A DNA stretch of 64,000 bases, taken from contig JAKTNV010000012.1 of NCBI GenBank assembly GCA_022747635.1, forward strand, positions 186,001-250,000, given 5' to 3'. The position numbers and the translations under genes were made by a program. This DNA is from Hetaerina americana. Its lineage: Eukaryota; Arthropoda; Insecta; Odonata; Calopterygidae. Position 1 is the stretch's first letter, and every line of letters begins with the position of its first letter. Shown piece after piece: positions 1-12,756 of this stretch. The notes below the pieces were generated by a model. It did not search any database. It was not told where the DNA came from and was given only the letters and a program-made list of their open reading frames with translations.

Positions 1-1051
1 TCAGGGCTATAAGAGGGGTAGGGTAGCATTAGCACATGATGTTTGGCCAGGAACTCGTGCTCTTGTAGAGCATTGTGGCAAGGTGCGTTGTCATGGAGTT
101 GCCAGGTAGCAGAGATGTCTTTTCTCGTCCTGATGACCCTTTTTCCGAGTCTGTCCAGCACATCCACGTAGTAGGCAGCGGGAACTGTATGTCCTGGAGG
201 AACAAACTCCTGTGCTGTCGAACAAGAAAATGATCGTTGTTTTCTCTTTTGATTGCTCATTCTTGCCTTTTTGGGCTTGGGGGACTGTTCGGTGTGCCAC
301 TCAAGAGCTTTGGGGTTTTGTTTCTGGGTCTTATTGAAAAATCCAGGTTTTATTGCCAGTGATGACGCGGTCCAAATAATCAGGTTCATTTTCAATACTT
401 TGCGAGAGCTCACTTGAAATTTCCACTCAGGTGGTCTTTTGGTTGTCTGACAACACCATGTGCACGAGCTTGGCGCACACTTTCATCATCGCTAAATCTT
501 CAGTAGCAATGCGAAACACAACAGCAGACTTACACAGTAGTAAGTTCAGTTCATTGGTTTAATGGTCACCATCTTGATACTCAATCAATGGCCAGAGTCC
601 AACAATTATCAAACACGAGCCACATTGGCGTCGTTTTTCCTGGTCGATGGCCGCCCAGAGTTTTGTTCATCGTGGACCTCTTCCCGGCCCTCCTTAAAGG
701 CCTTTAACCACCTTGAAACTTGTGAGTTGGTCAGAGCAGAGTCCCGGTAAGCCTCGGGGAATCATTTTCTTTGTGTCCTCGAGAGATTTTTTCAGCAGAG
801 CACAAAACTTAATCGCATGATGTTGCTTGATCGTCAATTTAATTTTTTTCTTGGCACGGTCAGTGTGTAGAAGTTAGCATTAACCTACGCCCTGCCACTT
901 CCACAGCTTGGAGAGCCCTGAGAATGGTTTTGAAGCAATGATTAGAGTTCCCCCCTCTACTACCTGCTCCAAGGGGTTCGATCCCACTCCAACCAATAGG
1001 AGCAGGAGCGGCAAGGGAAATTTGATTGCATTACTTTCAGAACGCACCCTG
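1..1051 (-). mobile_element. Mariner-family DNA transposon, copy 1, cut by window edge
   Basis: This is the terminal part of the element seen whole at 28605-29923. It ends at 1051 in the inverted repeat reading gcattactttcagaacgcac. On the minus strand the decayed transposase shows a DNA-binding-to-catalytic junction and 'RVITGNKTW', where mariners have GDETW. The first catalytic Asp is therefore changed to Asn, and stops and frameshifts are present. It is a dead element in an intron of gene 1. Confidence 0.8.
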
Positions 1052-2189
1052 TTTACATCCAGGAGAGAGAGAGGTCGCAAACAGTATGCATAAATTATAA
1101 AAAAAGGTGTGGAGATGCTAGATGAATGATTGAACAACACCTTTTAGAACAAACTATTGTGCAAAATGTGTCTTTACAGTGGCAGACGGAAAGTTATGCT
1201 CCTCAAAAGTAATTCTTTATTTTTTGTAATGTTTTTGCATGTCTTTTTGGTTAATTTTGTTTAGTAAAAAGTGTTTTCATTAGAAAATGTTACATATAAT
1301 GTATTACTATTGTTTCCCTAAATCAAATTTTATTGCTAAAAAATTGTTCCTGTTTAGTAGACGGTTACAATTCCAATTCTTTTGTCAGACAATGTAAATT
1401 TCATGCCTTAATGTTACCTAATTCAGTTACTCTTCAATCAAAACAACTGCATGTGGATATCTTTGAAAATGGCTTCAAGATATTTTTTTCCCTCAGATGA
1501 TACATTTGATTAATATACCCTCCACATATTTTGCTTGTACTGCTGGCTGAACGCGGCACTAAGAGGGTTAATAATATCATGGTGACTCCTATCGCTTTTT
1601 CCTCTGGGACATTTTTGAAAGTCTGAGCAAAGAAATCAGAAATAATATGACTGAACTCTAGCTGGGAAAAATGTGTGACAACAAGCAATACTGAGATATT
1701 ACACAAATGAGTCCTCTGAATCAGCAAGCATGCAAATATTCCAGGAAATCCCTCCTCATCATGCCTTATGCAAAAAGTTGTGAAGTGAGTTATGTTAAAA
1801 AAATATTCTTACTGATTTTGTGAATTATTTGCAATTCCATGTGCTCATTGGGCATGGTTCAACTGTATCTCGGCGACTCGTTGTATTTTTCATTGCATCT
1901 TTGTTTTGACATCATAGAAGCATGAGAATTGTTATGTTTAGATATACTTTGCTTTGTTTAAATTTAATTGCATTTGATCAGTTTGATTTCTTTTGCAAAA
2001 TCCACCCTGTGGTAACCATCACATTAAGTTAACATTTATTTCCTGACTCCAATCACCAAGCTAGCAACTTACTTCATAAACTCCCACATGGTCATTAGGA
2101 TGTATTTTTTGTTCTTCTCTGTGACCAGGTCCAAAGTACAAAGTTAGTATAAGAAGTATCTGGGAGAGCTTCTGAAAAGTAATTATTTC

Positions 2190-2500
2190 AGGTGATGTTG
2201 TAATGCCTAAAAATTCCTCCCGTGTACTTTCCTTGAGCGTCGACACACTTATGCTGTGGGCTTTTCCGTGACTCAAAGGTTCCCTGGTAGGTGGTGCCTG
2301 GAATGTCCTTGAGGGTATGCGTGCAAGCTTCTTTGATGGCACTCGGTCCTATGGTGGTGTCCTTTGAGGGACGAGTTCACTTTTGGGAATTGGAAATTGT
2401 CTGTTGGTTCCAAGTCGGGACTTTTGAGTGGGTTGGGGAATTGTCGAGATGCCATTGCAGAAGGGCTTCGCAAGCAGACACTCGACTCAGCTCTTGGTCA
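2190..2500 (-). mobile_element. Decayed mariner transposase fragment
   Basis: On the minus strand, fragments match the C-terminal half of a mariner transposase. 'SPDLEPTDNFQFPKV' corresponds to the family signature SPDLAPxDxxLFPxL, and further on 'KCVDAQGKY' corresponds to the usual end of the protein. Frames are broken and no terminal repeats could be paired with confidence, so the borders are approximate. The same fragment lies at about 31062-31372. Confidence 0.6.
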
Positions 2501-3267
2501 TCTGGCTAGACCTTCAGGACAAGTTTAACACAGATCATTCACTTCACCAAATTTTCAGAGATAATGCATTGCACTGTAATCTTACCAATGCTAACACAAT
2601 CCCAGATCATGTGCACATTTAAGCAATGGTGTGAATTCATCCTTTTAAGGTCATGTTGAGGTCATTGGATCTTGGTGTAGATCCAGAGCAGGACTCGTCC
2701 TCTACACCCTCATAGCCATCTTTAAGGAGCTTGTGCCACTTAAAAAATATCAGTTTGTGTCATGTTTTCATCTTTGAACACTTAGCAAATCATGCTCAAC
2801 GTCTCCCTACCCAAATTCTCCAGTCCAACAAAACATTTGAGAGCGTACCGCTGTTCAATCGATCCCTGTGTTTTGCACTGGCACCGAGTCACTCGAAAGA
2901 GGTCCACTAAAAACGCAATCTAGCATAAAGGAACACTGGTAGGTGATAGGTGCTTGGAACTTGTTGAAGATTATACCCTCAAGCACCGAGCCTGCGTGTT
3001 GGAAGCTTGCTGCCACATGCGTTCACGTCAGAAAAAAATTATTCTCAATACTTTTTTTCTATACCATATATATCTTTACCGTTTCAGTTTGGGTTCTGCC
3101 ATGGTCATGTAATAAATGCATCTAGTGGGAAGGTTTATAGAAATTTTTTTAATGCACATATTATTATTGACAGGTCCTCTCTTTTCTATAATCTATCCAT
3201 TCTTTACCTCTGTGAAGATTTTAGTCCATATCCCTTTAATGAGGGTTTCCACTTCATCTGGAAATAA

Positions 3268-3579
3268 GGGGATCGAGATGGTGCGGGGGCTAACGTACTG
3301 GCTTCCCACCCTGAGGGCGCGGGTTCAAATCCCGGCGGTGTTGAATATTTTTCAGAGGTATCTCGATCCCTACTAGCGGTGCTTTGTGGAGGGCACTTTG
3401 AGTGAGTACGCCGTCCGTCGGATGGGACGTTAAGCCGCGGACCCCTTGGCGCCTTTCGTAAAGAGTAGGCTAATGCCGACGCCGGGTTTCTCTCCACCCT
3501 TCATCCTTTCCTGTCCTTCCCCTATGGCGCAAATGACCTTAGCTGTCGGTCGCCTCCCCTCAAAACTACTACTACTCTA
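3268..3579 (+). mobile_element. tRNA-derived SINE, copy 1
   Basis: A 312-bp GC-rich block in AT-rich intron. The head looks like a tRNA with an A-box region (gatggtgcgggggctaacg) and a B box GGTTCAAATCC at 3322-3332, which are RNA polymerase III internal promoter elements. The body contains the 'ggatgggacgttaagccg' type segment seen in several arthropod SINEs. It ends in a short (CTA)n tail. Candidate 7-bp target duplication GAAATAA lies at 3261-3267 and 3580-3586. It is not a functional tRNA gene: no acceptor-stem pairing was found. Relatives lie at 32186-32497 and, diverged, at 25083-25380. Confidence 0.75.
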
Positions 3580-3775
3580 GAAATAAAATATGTATCTGAC
3601 TGATAGAATTTTGATATCATGGGATGAGTAGGTTGGACTTGACATGTATTATTGTAAACTTGGGTATTACCAGTCAGAGACCGTTATTTGCAATTCTCGC
3701 ATCAATATTTACAAGTTCTTGACACCAGCGTTTTAAAATGAAGAGAATGCATCAATTTGATATCATTCTTTTCAG

Positions 3776-6700
3776 GAGGATTTCCTGATGGAGGAGAAGA
3801 AGCGGAAATTTGATGATCGAGGGAGTGGAGATTTTAGTGAGTATTTATGCATCATTGATGGATTATTTATGATTATTCCTAATGCACTGATGTGTGAAAT
3901 GTATGGTGTGCCCATTTGAAGAGGGGTGTTTGACAAATTAGGAGACATTTTATTTTTTAACCGCTCTTGATCAAAATGTTGGCCTTTCATTGATCACTGT
4001 TGTCATTTCATAGTTCATTTCCAAAAGAATAACGCTATCAGTGTTGTAGGTTGTGTCAAATATGTGTGTCAAATTATTGCTTAATATGTGCAACAGTTGG
4101 CTGCCACAGTTAATGCCAAGTTGACAAAACTAGGTTTTAGGTAGTTGAAGAGCAGTATGTCCTTGAGAGAACTTGCAATATCCCTCAAGGATATATTGCG
4201 TATTTATACTTTGTATGTACCTCATATTAGTATACTTGTAGGGAAGTGGGCAATGGGGGCAAATGTAGTCGAGAGAATCCTGCTGGTATCCGTAAATTTC
4301 CAAGATAATGTCAGTATAATGTTTATTCTTGAGACATGACTCATTTAATGAATGTAAATGCCATTAATGAGGCTTCTAAGGAGAAGGGCCACAAGATGGT
4401 TCAAGTCTTGCATGAATAAAAATGATAGGTGAAGCATTAAAATTTGATATTATGCAATCATAACAAAATAAACCTCCAGAAATATAAATATGAAACCCTG
4501 TAATGTGCATACCTACCTTGTGTTTTTTCATTGAATTTCACCAGCCTATTACAAAGACTGGATATTTTGGCGATGAAGTGCCTCAAAGTATGTTATCAGA
4601 AGCAGTTCCCTTGGTGGCAGTTGTTTTCTGCTGCAAAATTACCCGTTTGATTCAGATGTAAAAATAATTGTGCCTAAAGGAAAGCAGCCTTCCACATATT
4701 GATTTGATTCACAGCCAGGCAGCCAGTGTCTAACATTGCAATAAACAACGAGGACAGTGATCTGGATAGTTTTCAAGTTTTTAGTCCTGTTGGATTATGA
4801 AAAAACTTGCAGTTTCAAATGGAACAAATTTTAAAGAAATGTATGTTCATTTTACTTTAAATGTTTAAATCGAAACAGTGGTTATGAGGTCTGTTCAAAC
4901 GTTTCCCGAAACTATTTTACAGCATGCCTCCAGGGGGATATTTTTTAATCCAATTGGTGGTGTTGTGTCCATAGAAACTTCCCGCACTCCTACCGTCAAC
5001 CACTTAGTTGATTAGTTACAGTCATCAATATGACTGTAGTTAAAGAACATTGCTTGAAAGGGGTGTCTGTGGAGCATGGCAAGAAGTCGGACCCATGAAG
5101 TAGAGTTCTTTAATGGAGCAGCTTTGTGTTCTGTGAAATTCAGTGTAAAATTGTCCAATTCCATCATGGAAATTTTGGATGTGAAGAGTTGATTATCAAG
5201 GCGAGGATGCTATGGAACATAGGATGAGTGGTTCGGAAAGGGGCGGCAATCTGTGGAAGATGACTAGCATTCAGGAAGACCATCAACGTTTGCTGATGAG
5301 AGAGTGAACCCTCTCGTTCATGCAAATGCATGTTTGATTGTCAGGGAACTTACCGAAGATTAAGATGTTGGATTTATTCATGCTGTGGAGTCACCTTCAA
5401 CTGTGTGCCTCGTCTGATGCCAGCACACCAGAAATAACATCCATTTCAAGTCTGTCAGGAACAATTTGATCGAGCTGAAGAGGATGAATTCTTCTTCTCC
5501 GGAATCATTTCAGGAATAATGGGTTTTTGTGTATGACAAAAAACAGAAGTGCAATCTTCACAATGGATTGGTGAACCATCCCTTCACTCCAGAAAAGCTT
5601 GACAAGTTTGCTCAAATGTCAGGGTGATGTAGACTGTTTTTATATGCAAAGGGGGTATTGCATCACGAATCCCTGCCTAAAGGCCAGACAGCACAGGTGT
5701 ATACCTGGGGGTTATGAAACGCCTAAGGAAGAGAAATGGGCAAAAGTGGTGCGTACATAGGAGGAGTGGCAAGTGGTTTTTCTGCCATGCCAGCAAGCTG
5801 CTGTGCTATCCTTCCCACCTTACTTGCCAGTCCTGGCCCCATGTGACTTAATTCTCTTCCCCAAACTAAAAAGGCTGCTGAAAGAAAAAACATTTGACGC
5901 AATTCCAGAGAAAAATTCGATGCAGGACCTTACTATGAGCATTCCGGGACTGTTTCAACCAGTTGAAACACCTTGGGGGTAAGTGTATGTGTTGCGAAGG
6001 AGATTACTTGGAAGGGGACCCTGACCAATAATTTGTCAGTGTAGTACGTTTTTTGTGATAACTAAAGTTAGGGAAATTTTTGAACAGACCTCATATCCTT
6101 GAAATAATTTTTTTTCCTTTGGTATTAAGTACCCGCAAAATCTTTGGATTACAAACTATATTTTTTGAAAAAATGTCTTTTCTCCTGTTTGGAGACTTTT
6201 TTTTAGTTTCATCCTAAGGCTCAAATTTTTAAATATGATTGTTTTTATCCGAGAGTGATATTCTTGTCTGTTTGTGCCTTACCAGTTTCAGAGCCTTTCA
6301 AGGGTTTTATCACTGAAGTTCTTGAGCAAGATAAGGGTGAAGGATTGATCAGTCTACCATTGGCAGATGTAAGTCCACATTTCAAATCAATCTCATTATG
6401 TGATTAATTAAAATTATTAGTAAGTCTTGTTAATCAGTTGCTAGCTCTTTGTGATTCTGCATGGTCTCTTACTGCGGACATGTCACTGAGAATGTGTCAG
6501 GTCATTGAAATATGCAGTCAAATTGGTGTGGTGTTCAGTGTTGTGGATGTTATTGCGAGGCAGCATGTCTGTCAAAAGCGTCAATGGGTGTGCTTCTCAA
6601 AGAGGCCTTTTTTTGCTTTTTTTCAGTCCCAGCTGTGGTGGGACCAAAAAAAGGCACAAAAAATAATGCATTTTTTCTCTGGTAATAGTTGGTGTATGAT

Positions 6701-9700
6701 ATCAGGGTCACAGGAAAAAACCCACCTTTAGTCACCTGTAAGCAATTTTATAGAAAATCATTGTTATTTAAAGTGCCATTGTGGTTGCGGGGATGTCTTT
6801 GTTCCTCTGTCCAGATATTGGGGATAAATTTTCCATCATTAGAAGTCTTGAAGTTATTGATAATAATAACAGGTTAATATTAGTTTTTGTAGTCTGAATG
6901 TCAGAAAAATGTTCACAGTCGTCCTTGTTTGCTGCCATTAGAAGTGAATGAGAAAACTGTGGGACCGTCCATGTGGCGTTGATGGGAATAATATCTCCCG
7001 AGTTGCTGAGAGCCAATGTTAGAGAGGGTTTTGTATTTGAAGGCGTTAAAATATTTCACGAGTCATACTCGCATGTAAATGAGGTAAAGCAAAGGTCCAA
7101 TTGGTGTTATTTCCACCAGCATGTAAAACTTGGGAATCACCCTCTTCTGGAAAACTGGGAATTTGGTGGATATTCTGGTCTATAAAGAATGAAGGGCACA
7201 CTTCACTTCACGGGAAAGTTCTTAGCCTCTCAATTGCGGGTGTATTCATGAGACTTGTTAGATATGCCTAGGTATTCTTTGTTCTTCACAAATACTGTCA
7301 TGTTTGACCCTTAATTAAGAGACATTGTAATGGAAACAATTGTTTTGCAGCAGGAGGTAAGGACGAGGAGTCATGTAGGACTAAAGTCTCTTTTACATGG
7401 AACTCAAGCAGTTGGTACTAACACCTATAAGAGGAAATAATGTACTTGATCTATTAGCTAAAAAGTTGTTGGTAGGTGTCCTAAATATTGCAATGGTTAT
7501 AGTGACCACTGTGTAGTGTAATTGAAAGTCAATGTGATAATTGGGAAAAGTTAGATACTCAAAAGAAAGATTTACTTGTTCGACCGGGTTGATTATGATG
7601 TATTAAGGCGAGGGTCGTAGCAGTCTTCAAGGATTATTTTAAGAGTGTAGTAGCTGCGGAGAACGTGAGTGAACATGTGTGGTACCTTGCTTGTGTTATG
7701 CAGTCTGCGTTAGAAAAATACATACCTAGGAAGTTAAAAAGTCAAGAGGGTGGAACCTAGATGCTACAAGTACTCGAAAGCAAAATGGCATGGTATTTGA
7801 AAATAAGGAGAGCATACAAGGACAAGTGTAGCTATAAATGAAATTTAAAAATATAAAACAGGTAAAGCATTAGCTAGGAAAGCATGTCACCAGGCGCAAA
7901 AGAATTCAAAAATAATTAAGTAAATATCTGGACAATAACTCATAAGCACTTGAATCCTATTCATGGGAGGTTGAGGGAAATAAGTCGACAGTACCAATTT
8001 AAAATAGAAATGGGGAAAAACAGTGGCAGTAGAGAAAAAGTTAGTACACTAAACCATTGTTTTCATTGCACTTTTTAATCCCCCGCCGGAAAAATTTTGA
8101 GTTGCTACCTGATCACTTCCATGAGCCTGTCTCTGAAATTGTGATGTCTTCTCTTGGAGTTAAATGGCATCTTACAGATACAAGTCCAAACAAATTCGGT
8201 AAAATCCCTGCTCCCTCATCAAATCCCTGCTTGTGTGTAAATAATGATGGTATCCGAATTGGTTTTGTATTTATAATATTTAATACATCCTTAAATGATC
8301 ACCTAGCACCCAAGAACTGGAAAGTAGCCAATGCATGCCCATGTATGAATAAGGCACAACAGAAGATGTGAGAAATTACCATCCCGTCCCCCTCCCATCT
8401 ATCTCATACAAAATTGTAGGGCACGTAATTATAATTTCAACAGGCCATGAACAAAGGTTCGTAATGGATCATCTGACCAAGTGAGCAGCTCATCGGGTGG
8501 CCCACAAGGAAGTGTCCACTATTGTTCCATTTATACAATAAATACATCAGTTATCAAGTTTCAAGTAAACTGAGTCTATTTCCTGACAAAGCAATGGTAT
8601 ATAGGGACATTAAGACATGAATTTAAAGAAATTTTCGATGAATATTTGGTGGAAGGGTATTTCACCCTTACACCTTACCTTAAACTTACAGCACACAGGA
8701 AACCAGCATAAAAAACATAGAATCGGTAAAATATTTTGTTGTTATCATAACTAAGGACATATCCTGGGGAAAACTAGTTGACCATAGGTTGAAATAGAGG
8801 CTAAATTTACCGTGTAAATTTTAGGCAGGTTACTTATCCAAATATGTGACAGACACATCACGGGCCCCGACTAACTCTGGGAGATCACATCACCAACGTA
8901 AAATCAGGGAGAAAAATGGTGGATTGGATAGATTTAAAATGCTGTTTTTTCCTCATACCATAAGAAATCAAAATGGACATTACAGCAATCACTCAGGAGA
9001 TGACTGGCATTTGTAGTGTATATATTTTGTCGATATCCTGAATGTTATTTTTGTATTTGATGGTCCCATCTTTTTAACAGTTCTCCTGCATGATTTGAAT
9101 ATGCAAGGTCCGTCCCAAAAGTAGTATGACTGAGTTGACTAAAGGAATTCATTGCCAGAATTGATGAATTCACTCAAAAGTCTAGGAAGCAGCACACTTT
9201 TGCATCCACATGCCACTTCCAGCAAGTTTTCCATGACTCGTATGCCTTCTGGAAGGCGGTGCCTGGAATGCTGCTGAGCTCCCCGGCCTGTTGTAACACT
9301 TCCATCAAGCCATGGCATCCTTTCAGCAAGGATTTGAGGTGGGAAAGAGGAAGAAGTCTGGTAGGGGATTGTCTAAAAAATTTAAATCCTCACTCACATG
9401 TTCAAGAAGCTCTTGGTATATACACAAGCGAGTTTCCTTTTATTCGTTCAAGAGCACTTACAGCACCCACTTCGCATACACCTTTCGCATGCCCATGTTT
9501 TCGGGCACCAATCAATGCACATCACTTTAAGGGATGGAGGGAAGTTCTTCAGAAACTATGCAAACATTCAATCTGCGATCCCTGTCCAAGAAAGCCTTCA
9601 CTGTAACAAGTTCTTAGTCAATTTTTGAGGTCAAAGGATGTCCTGAACGTTCGGCATCTATAACATCTTCTCTGCCCTCCCGAAACAACTTGTGCCTCTC

Positions 9701-12700
9701 AAAAGCACCCATTCTATGGCGTTAACACCATAAGCTACCTTGAGCATGTCCTGAGTCTCTTTCCTGGTTTTGCCCAGTTTCATGCAAAATTTGCTGGCGT
9801 AGTGCATTTCCAATAATCAGCTCAAAACAGAACGTAATGAGGTTACATTGTGAGGGTTTCGAAAACCAGCAATCCACACTCCAGATAGGCCAACTGCCAC
9901 AGGCCTCCTGCCTTTCCGGAGACTCCCCTCCCTTGAACCTAGCCAGAGAAACCGCCGTCCATCCTTCCGTTTACCCAGGAAAAAATAAGTCCTACTTCTT
10001 TTGAGACGGACCTTGTACATATCTTGTTATTGAATATTGTTCCATATAATAACCCCTTTTTGTGTGATTAACTTAGTTTAAGCTTATTCCCAAACTGATA
10101 TTTGTGTAGATGAGTAATGATTGTGATTTTGTATGTATGGCTTGTAACCTGACATCCCCCACCACATGCCTTGTAGGGTATAGCGAAGATGCAGATAAAA
10201 TGGCCTCTACCACCTTTGTTCGATGACATTGACTTCTTATGAGCACTTAAGCAGTTAGTGAGGTGTACTACCAATCGCTCCTTAAATTGGCTTACCTTTG
10301 GTTTTTGAGGCCTCTAAAATCTCTATTGCTGCACAGTCATCTAGTACGGAAAGTAAAAATCCCTCAATTTCCATTCACTTTAGTGGTAACGTTCATTGCT
10401 ATGAAGGGAAATGGTTTTCTCCTCTGCAAGCCGGGTCTGCTTTCACCAATTTTTTTGACCAGGTCCTTTAGAAGTTACGAACAGTACTCCCCAGTTATTT
10501 TTTTAACCTTTTCAAGACAATCAACAGAGTTTTCTTTGCATCCCAAAAAATGTCTGGTGTCTAACGGCGGATCCATTTTACATCCATTGTCATATATCAA
10601 TGCTTAATATTACTCTGGTTTTTTGTTAAGTACATAAAGCACTGTTTGAAAAGTGTCATGTGTAATTCCTCATGCAAAATGTGACCGACACATTCTTTTG
10701 AGAGTCATACAGTATTTGCAATTTCAAGTACCTTCCTGTGTTTGTCTTATAATGTCATATCATGCATTTTTTCCAAAGATTTCTCGTGTGGTTGCACTTA
10801 TCAGATGTCCTTCATTGGATCATCTCCGAGACTCTCGGGGACACGTTCAAACTCAGTTGTGCACGTTTTCACCGTGGAAATTGAAGGAGAAGAGTAGCAA
10901 TACACATTTACAATCCTTGGATGATTTCGGTTGGCATTTAACCTTGTACAAAGAATTTTGTCTTTGCCCGATGCTTAGATTTTTTTCATTTATATCAATG
11001 CACACACACCAAAACTGATTCATTGGACTGCCTACAGCAAACTGCTGAATGGAATGGTGTGCCATTTCACTTGGCATCTACACTTAGCAATGTGATGTAC
11101 AAGGTGAATCTGTATCCGTAGTTGTATGCATATTATGTATAAAAATGTCTACATATGCACCGTATTTCTTATTTGGAAGCGGTGCCAAAGTAAGATCATA
11201 ATTGTATTCCCCTTTCAGAAGTAATTGATGCACAGTTAAATATTTTAATAAATAATAAAAATCCTAGTAATAATGGCCATTAAAATTTATTGGCTGTTTA
11301 ATTTATATTTGACTAAGGTCCCATAGAACATAGATGAGATCTTACAGTTTATGAGTGCATTACTGTAAGATCATAAAAATATTGGGTACCAAGGTCTTGG
11401 AAGATACAGCTTCAAGTGCTGGTATAAATTGTCTGTCCGGTTACTCTAGGTTAGCTTACAGGGAGAGCCAACCCACTGATTACACAAATGATTGGTCCCT
11501 TTTGCTGAGCCATTGTTCTCAAAATTATTTGCTCATAATGCCAATTAAGTTAATGAGTTTTATCCGAACTTTCGCTCATTCCTTTTCGTTATATGTTTCT
11601 CGTAGACCTTTTACAGAAATATTTATTGTTTTTTTATGCTGTCAGATCAGTTATTGTTACCATAGCAGCAACTTACCTGAGCCAAATAAATTTCTCTGAC
11701 ACACTTACCTAGTGTGTTACGCAAAGAATGAATTTAATTATTTGTATCTTTTAATCAATAGATAATTCAATATCTGCATGAAAAAACCTGCTCTTTTTTA
11801 ATTTATTCATAAATGTGCAATTTCCTGTACTCTGGTTTTTATGGCATTACTGGACAAATATGGGTAACAGTCCATAGAAAATGGGTGGGAAATATTTTGA
11901 ACTATGCTAAAAGTGTCTTGAAACAGTGTTTGCTTCCAGCAAAGAATGTGGTGCGGTTGTGTACCATCTATTCGAATACTCAAGAGTGACGCTGAGTTAT
12001 CTCATCTTGCTTCCAATTTTATAATTATTGAGATCTTCTAGTAAATGATTTCACCTACAAAACATAAAATAGTTATTGTTTTATAAACTAATGTTTTAAT
12101 GATTATTTTTTTTAATTTCCTATGGAATGAATGTATGCCATCAGTCACAGGCCAAGTTAATTCATGATCTTTTGAACATTTTCTTTTGGGTATCTAGTAG
12201 GCTAATTAGAATCTTAGAAGCTTGTGATCATGCATTTCTCCATGCTTCATATGCAAATCCTTGTAAAATTGTGCATTTTTTCTCATAAACCAGAAATTGC
12301 ATTCAATGTTTAGTGTAATAATTTCATTGTGAGTTGAATTGCCGGAATTTTAATTGATATGCTTCAAAATGGATAATAACAAACATTGTTCAAAACTATT
12401 TATATCCTGAGATTCAGATTTTATGATTTACTTTTTTATTTTATGATTACTTTTTACCTCTAGTGTGAATACTTGATATACTAAAAACAGTAATTAGATC
12501 CCTCAATTTCTGTTGATGATTGACATTTTGGCATATAACATTATCTGCATATTAATTTCTCATATTACCTTATCAGATCAACCAAAAGATCAACGCACCT
12601 AATTTAAAAAATCTAATGGTGGATGAAGAGGTTGATCTGCATGAAGCAGTGGAAGACGCATGCAAAATAGCTGAGGTTGAAGAAGCTGGAAAAGAGGTGG

Positions 12701-12756
12701 CCCGAGTGAAAGAGGAAGTGGATGTTAAAGAAGAAGATGAAGGGAAAAGAGTTTAA
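3776..12756 (+). CDS. Gene 1: 3' part of a PWWP/LEDGF-like gene (IBD-less type)
   Basis: Three exons lie in the window: 3776-3836 (61 nt, preceded by ttcttttcag, donor gtgagt), 6286-6368 (83 nt, acceptor ccag, donor gtaagt) and the terminal exon 12577-12756 (180 nt, stop TAA). Phases fit (0, 1, 0). The first encodes a basic patch (EEKKRKFDD), the second a neutral linker, and the last an acidic tail rich in Glu, Lys and Val. These exons match the last three of gene 2, so the 5' exons (PWWP and linker cassettes) should lie left of the window. No exon resembling the integrase-binding domain was found in the 6.2-kb last intron, which holds only decayed transposons. Family membership is inferred from gene 2, because these exons alone carry no named domain. 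Confidence 0.75.
4885..6093 (+). mobile_element. Decayed mariner element with TIRs, copy 1
   Basis: Terminal inverted repeats: tgaggtctgttcaaacgttt at the left, and the right end ttttgaacagacctca reads as its reverse complement with few mismatches. A TA lies on each side (4883-4884, 6094-6095). The 1209-bp length fits mariner. Plus-strand relics include 'LAPCDLILFPKLK', the region of the third catalytic Asp, and 'EGDYLEGD', the typical C-terminus. Many stops are present. It is also at 35114-36324 but absent from gene 3 and from the 27.2-kb relative, so it inserted after the split from gene 3 and before the 1/28873 duplication. Confidence 0.85.
7360..8940 (+). mobile_element. Degenerate non-LTR retrotransposon, CR1/Jockey-like
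   Basis: Plus-strand relics in several frames follow the order of a LINE ORF2. First comes a peptide resembling the end of the endonuclease ('GYSDHCVV'), then 'LAPKNWKVANACP', then 'GPQGSVHYCSIY' (reverse transcriptase box normally GVPQGSVLGPLLF), then 'SSKLSLFPDKAMVYRDI' (the FADD region, here with the catalytic Asp pair lost), then 'VVIITKDISWGKLVDH'. There are many stops and frameshifts. Ends and target duplications are not recognisable, so borders are approximate. Copies: 40918-42498 and a truncated one at 59937-60180. Clade assignment is tentative. Confidence 0.65.
9104..10015 (-). mobile_element. Internally deleted mariner element with TIRs, copy 1
   Basis: Left end caaggtccgtcccaaaagta and right end ttttgagacggaccttg are inverted repeats. 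On the minus strand a decayed transposase reads 'FREGREDVIDAERSGHPLTS' (typical mariner helix-turn-helix linker), followed by 'KVYAKWV'. The protein then jumps to the C-terminal region, so the catalytic core is largely missing. Length 912 bp against about 1.3 kb for an intact element. The right flank carries TA. The same copy lies at 42662-43573. Confidence 0.8.
10100..11060 (-). mobile_element. Decayed mariner-like transposase, copy 1
   Basis: The minus strand carries 'SSPSISTVKTCTTEFERVPE', then 'EIANTV' and 'LSKECVGHILHEELHM'. This is the second helix-turn-helix block of mariner transposases (EIAxxVGISxxxVxxILHEELxM). Stops interrupt it and downstream parts are barely recognisable. Plus-strand open frames in this area are antisense shadows of the relic. 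Terminal repeats were not identified, so the borders are approximate. Confidence 0.6.

Noticed and set aside
3271..3345. Possible tRNA gene
   Set aside because: The A and B box signals belong to a SINE head that continues into a 240-bp body with a (CTA)n tail, and no cloverleaf acceptor pairing is evident.
8057..8371. 104-codon frame as a host gene
   Set aside because: Its motifs (LAPKNWKVANACP) fit a decayed LINE reverse transcriptase, and the frame continues with stops in step with that protein family.
10263..11018. Two plus-strand frames of 114 and 121 codons (and their copies at 43826-44581)
   Set aside because: Much of the stretch is the antisense of a decayed mariner transposase readable on the minus strand.
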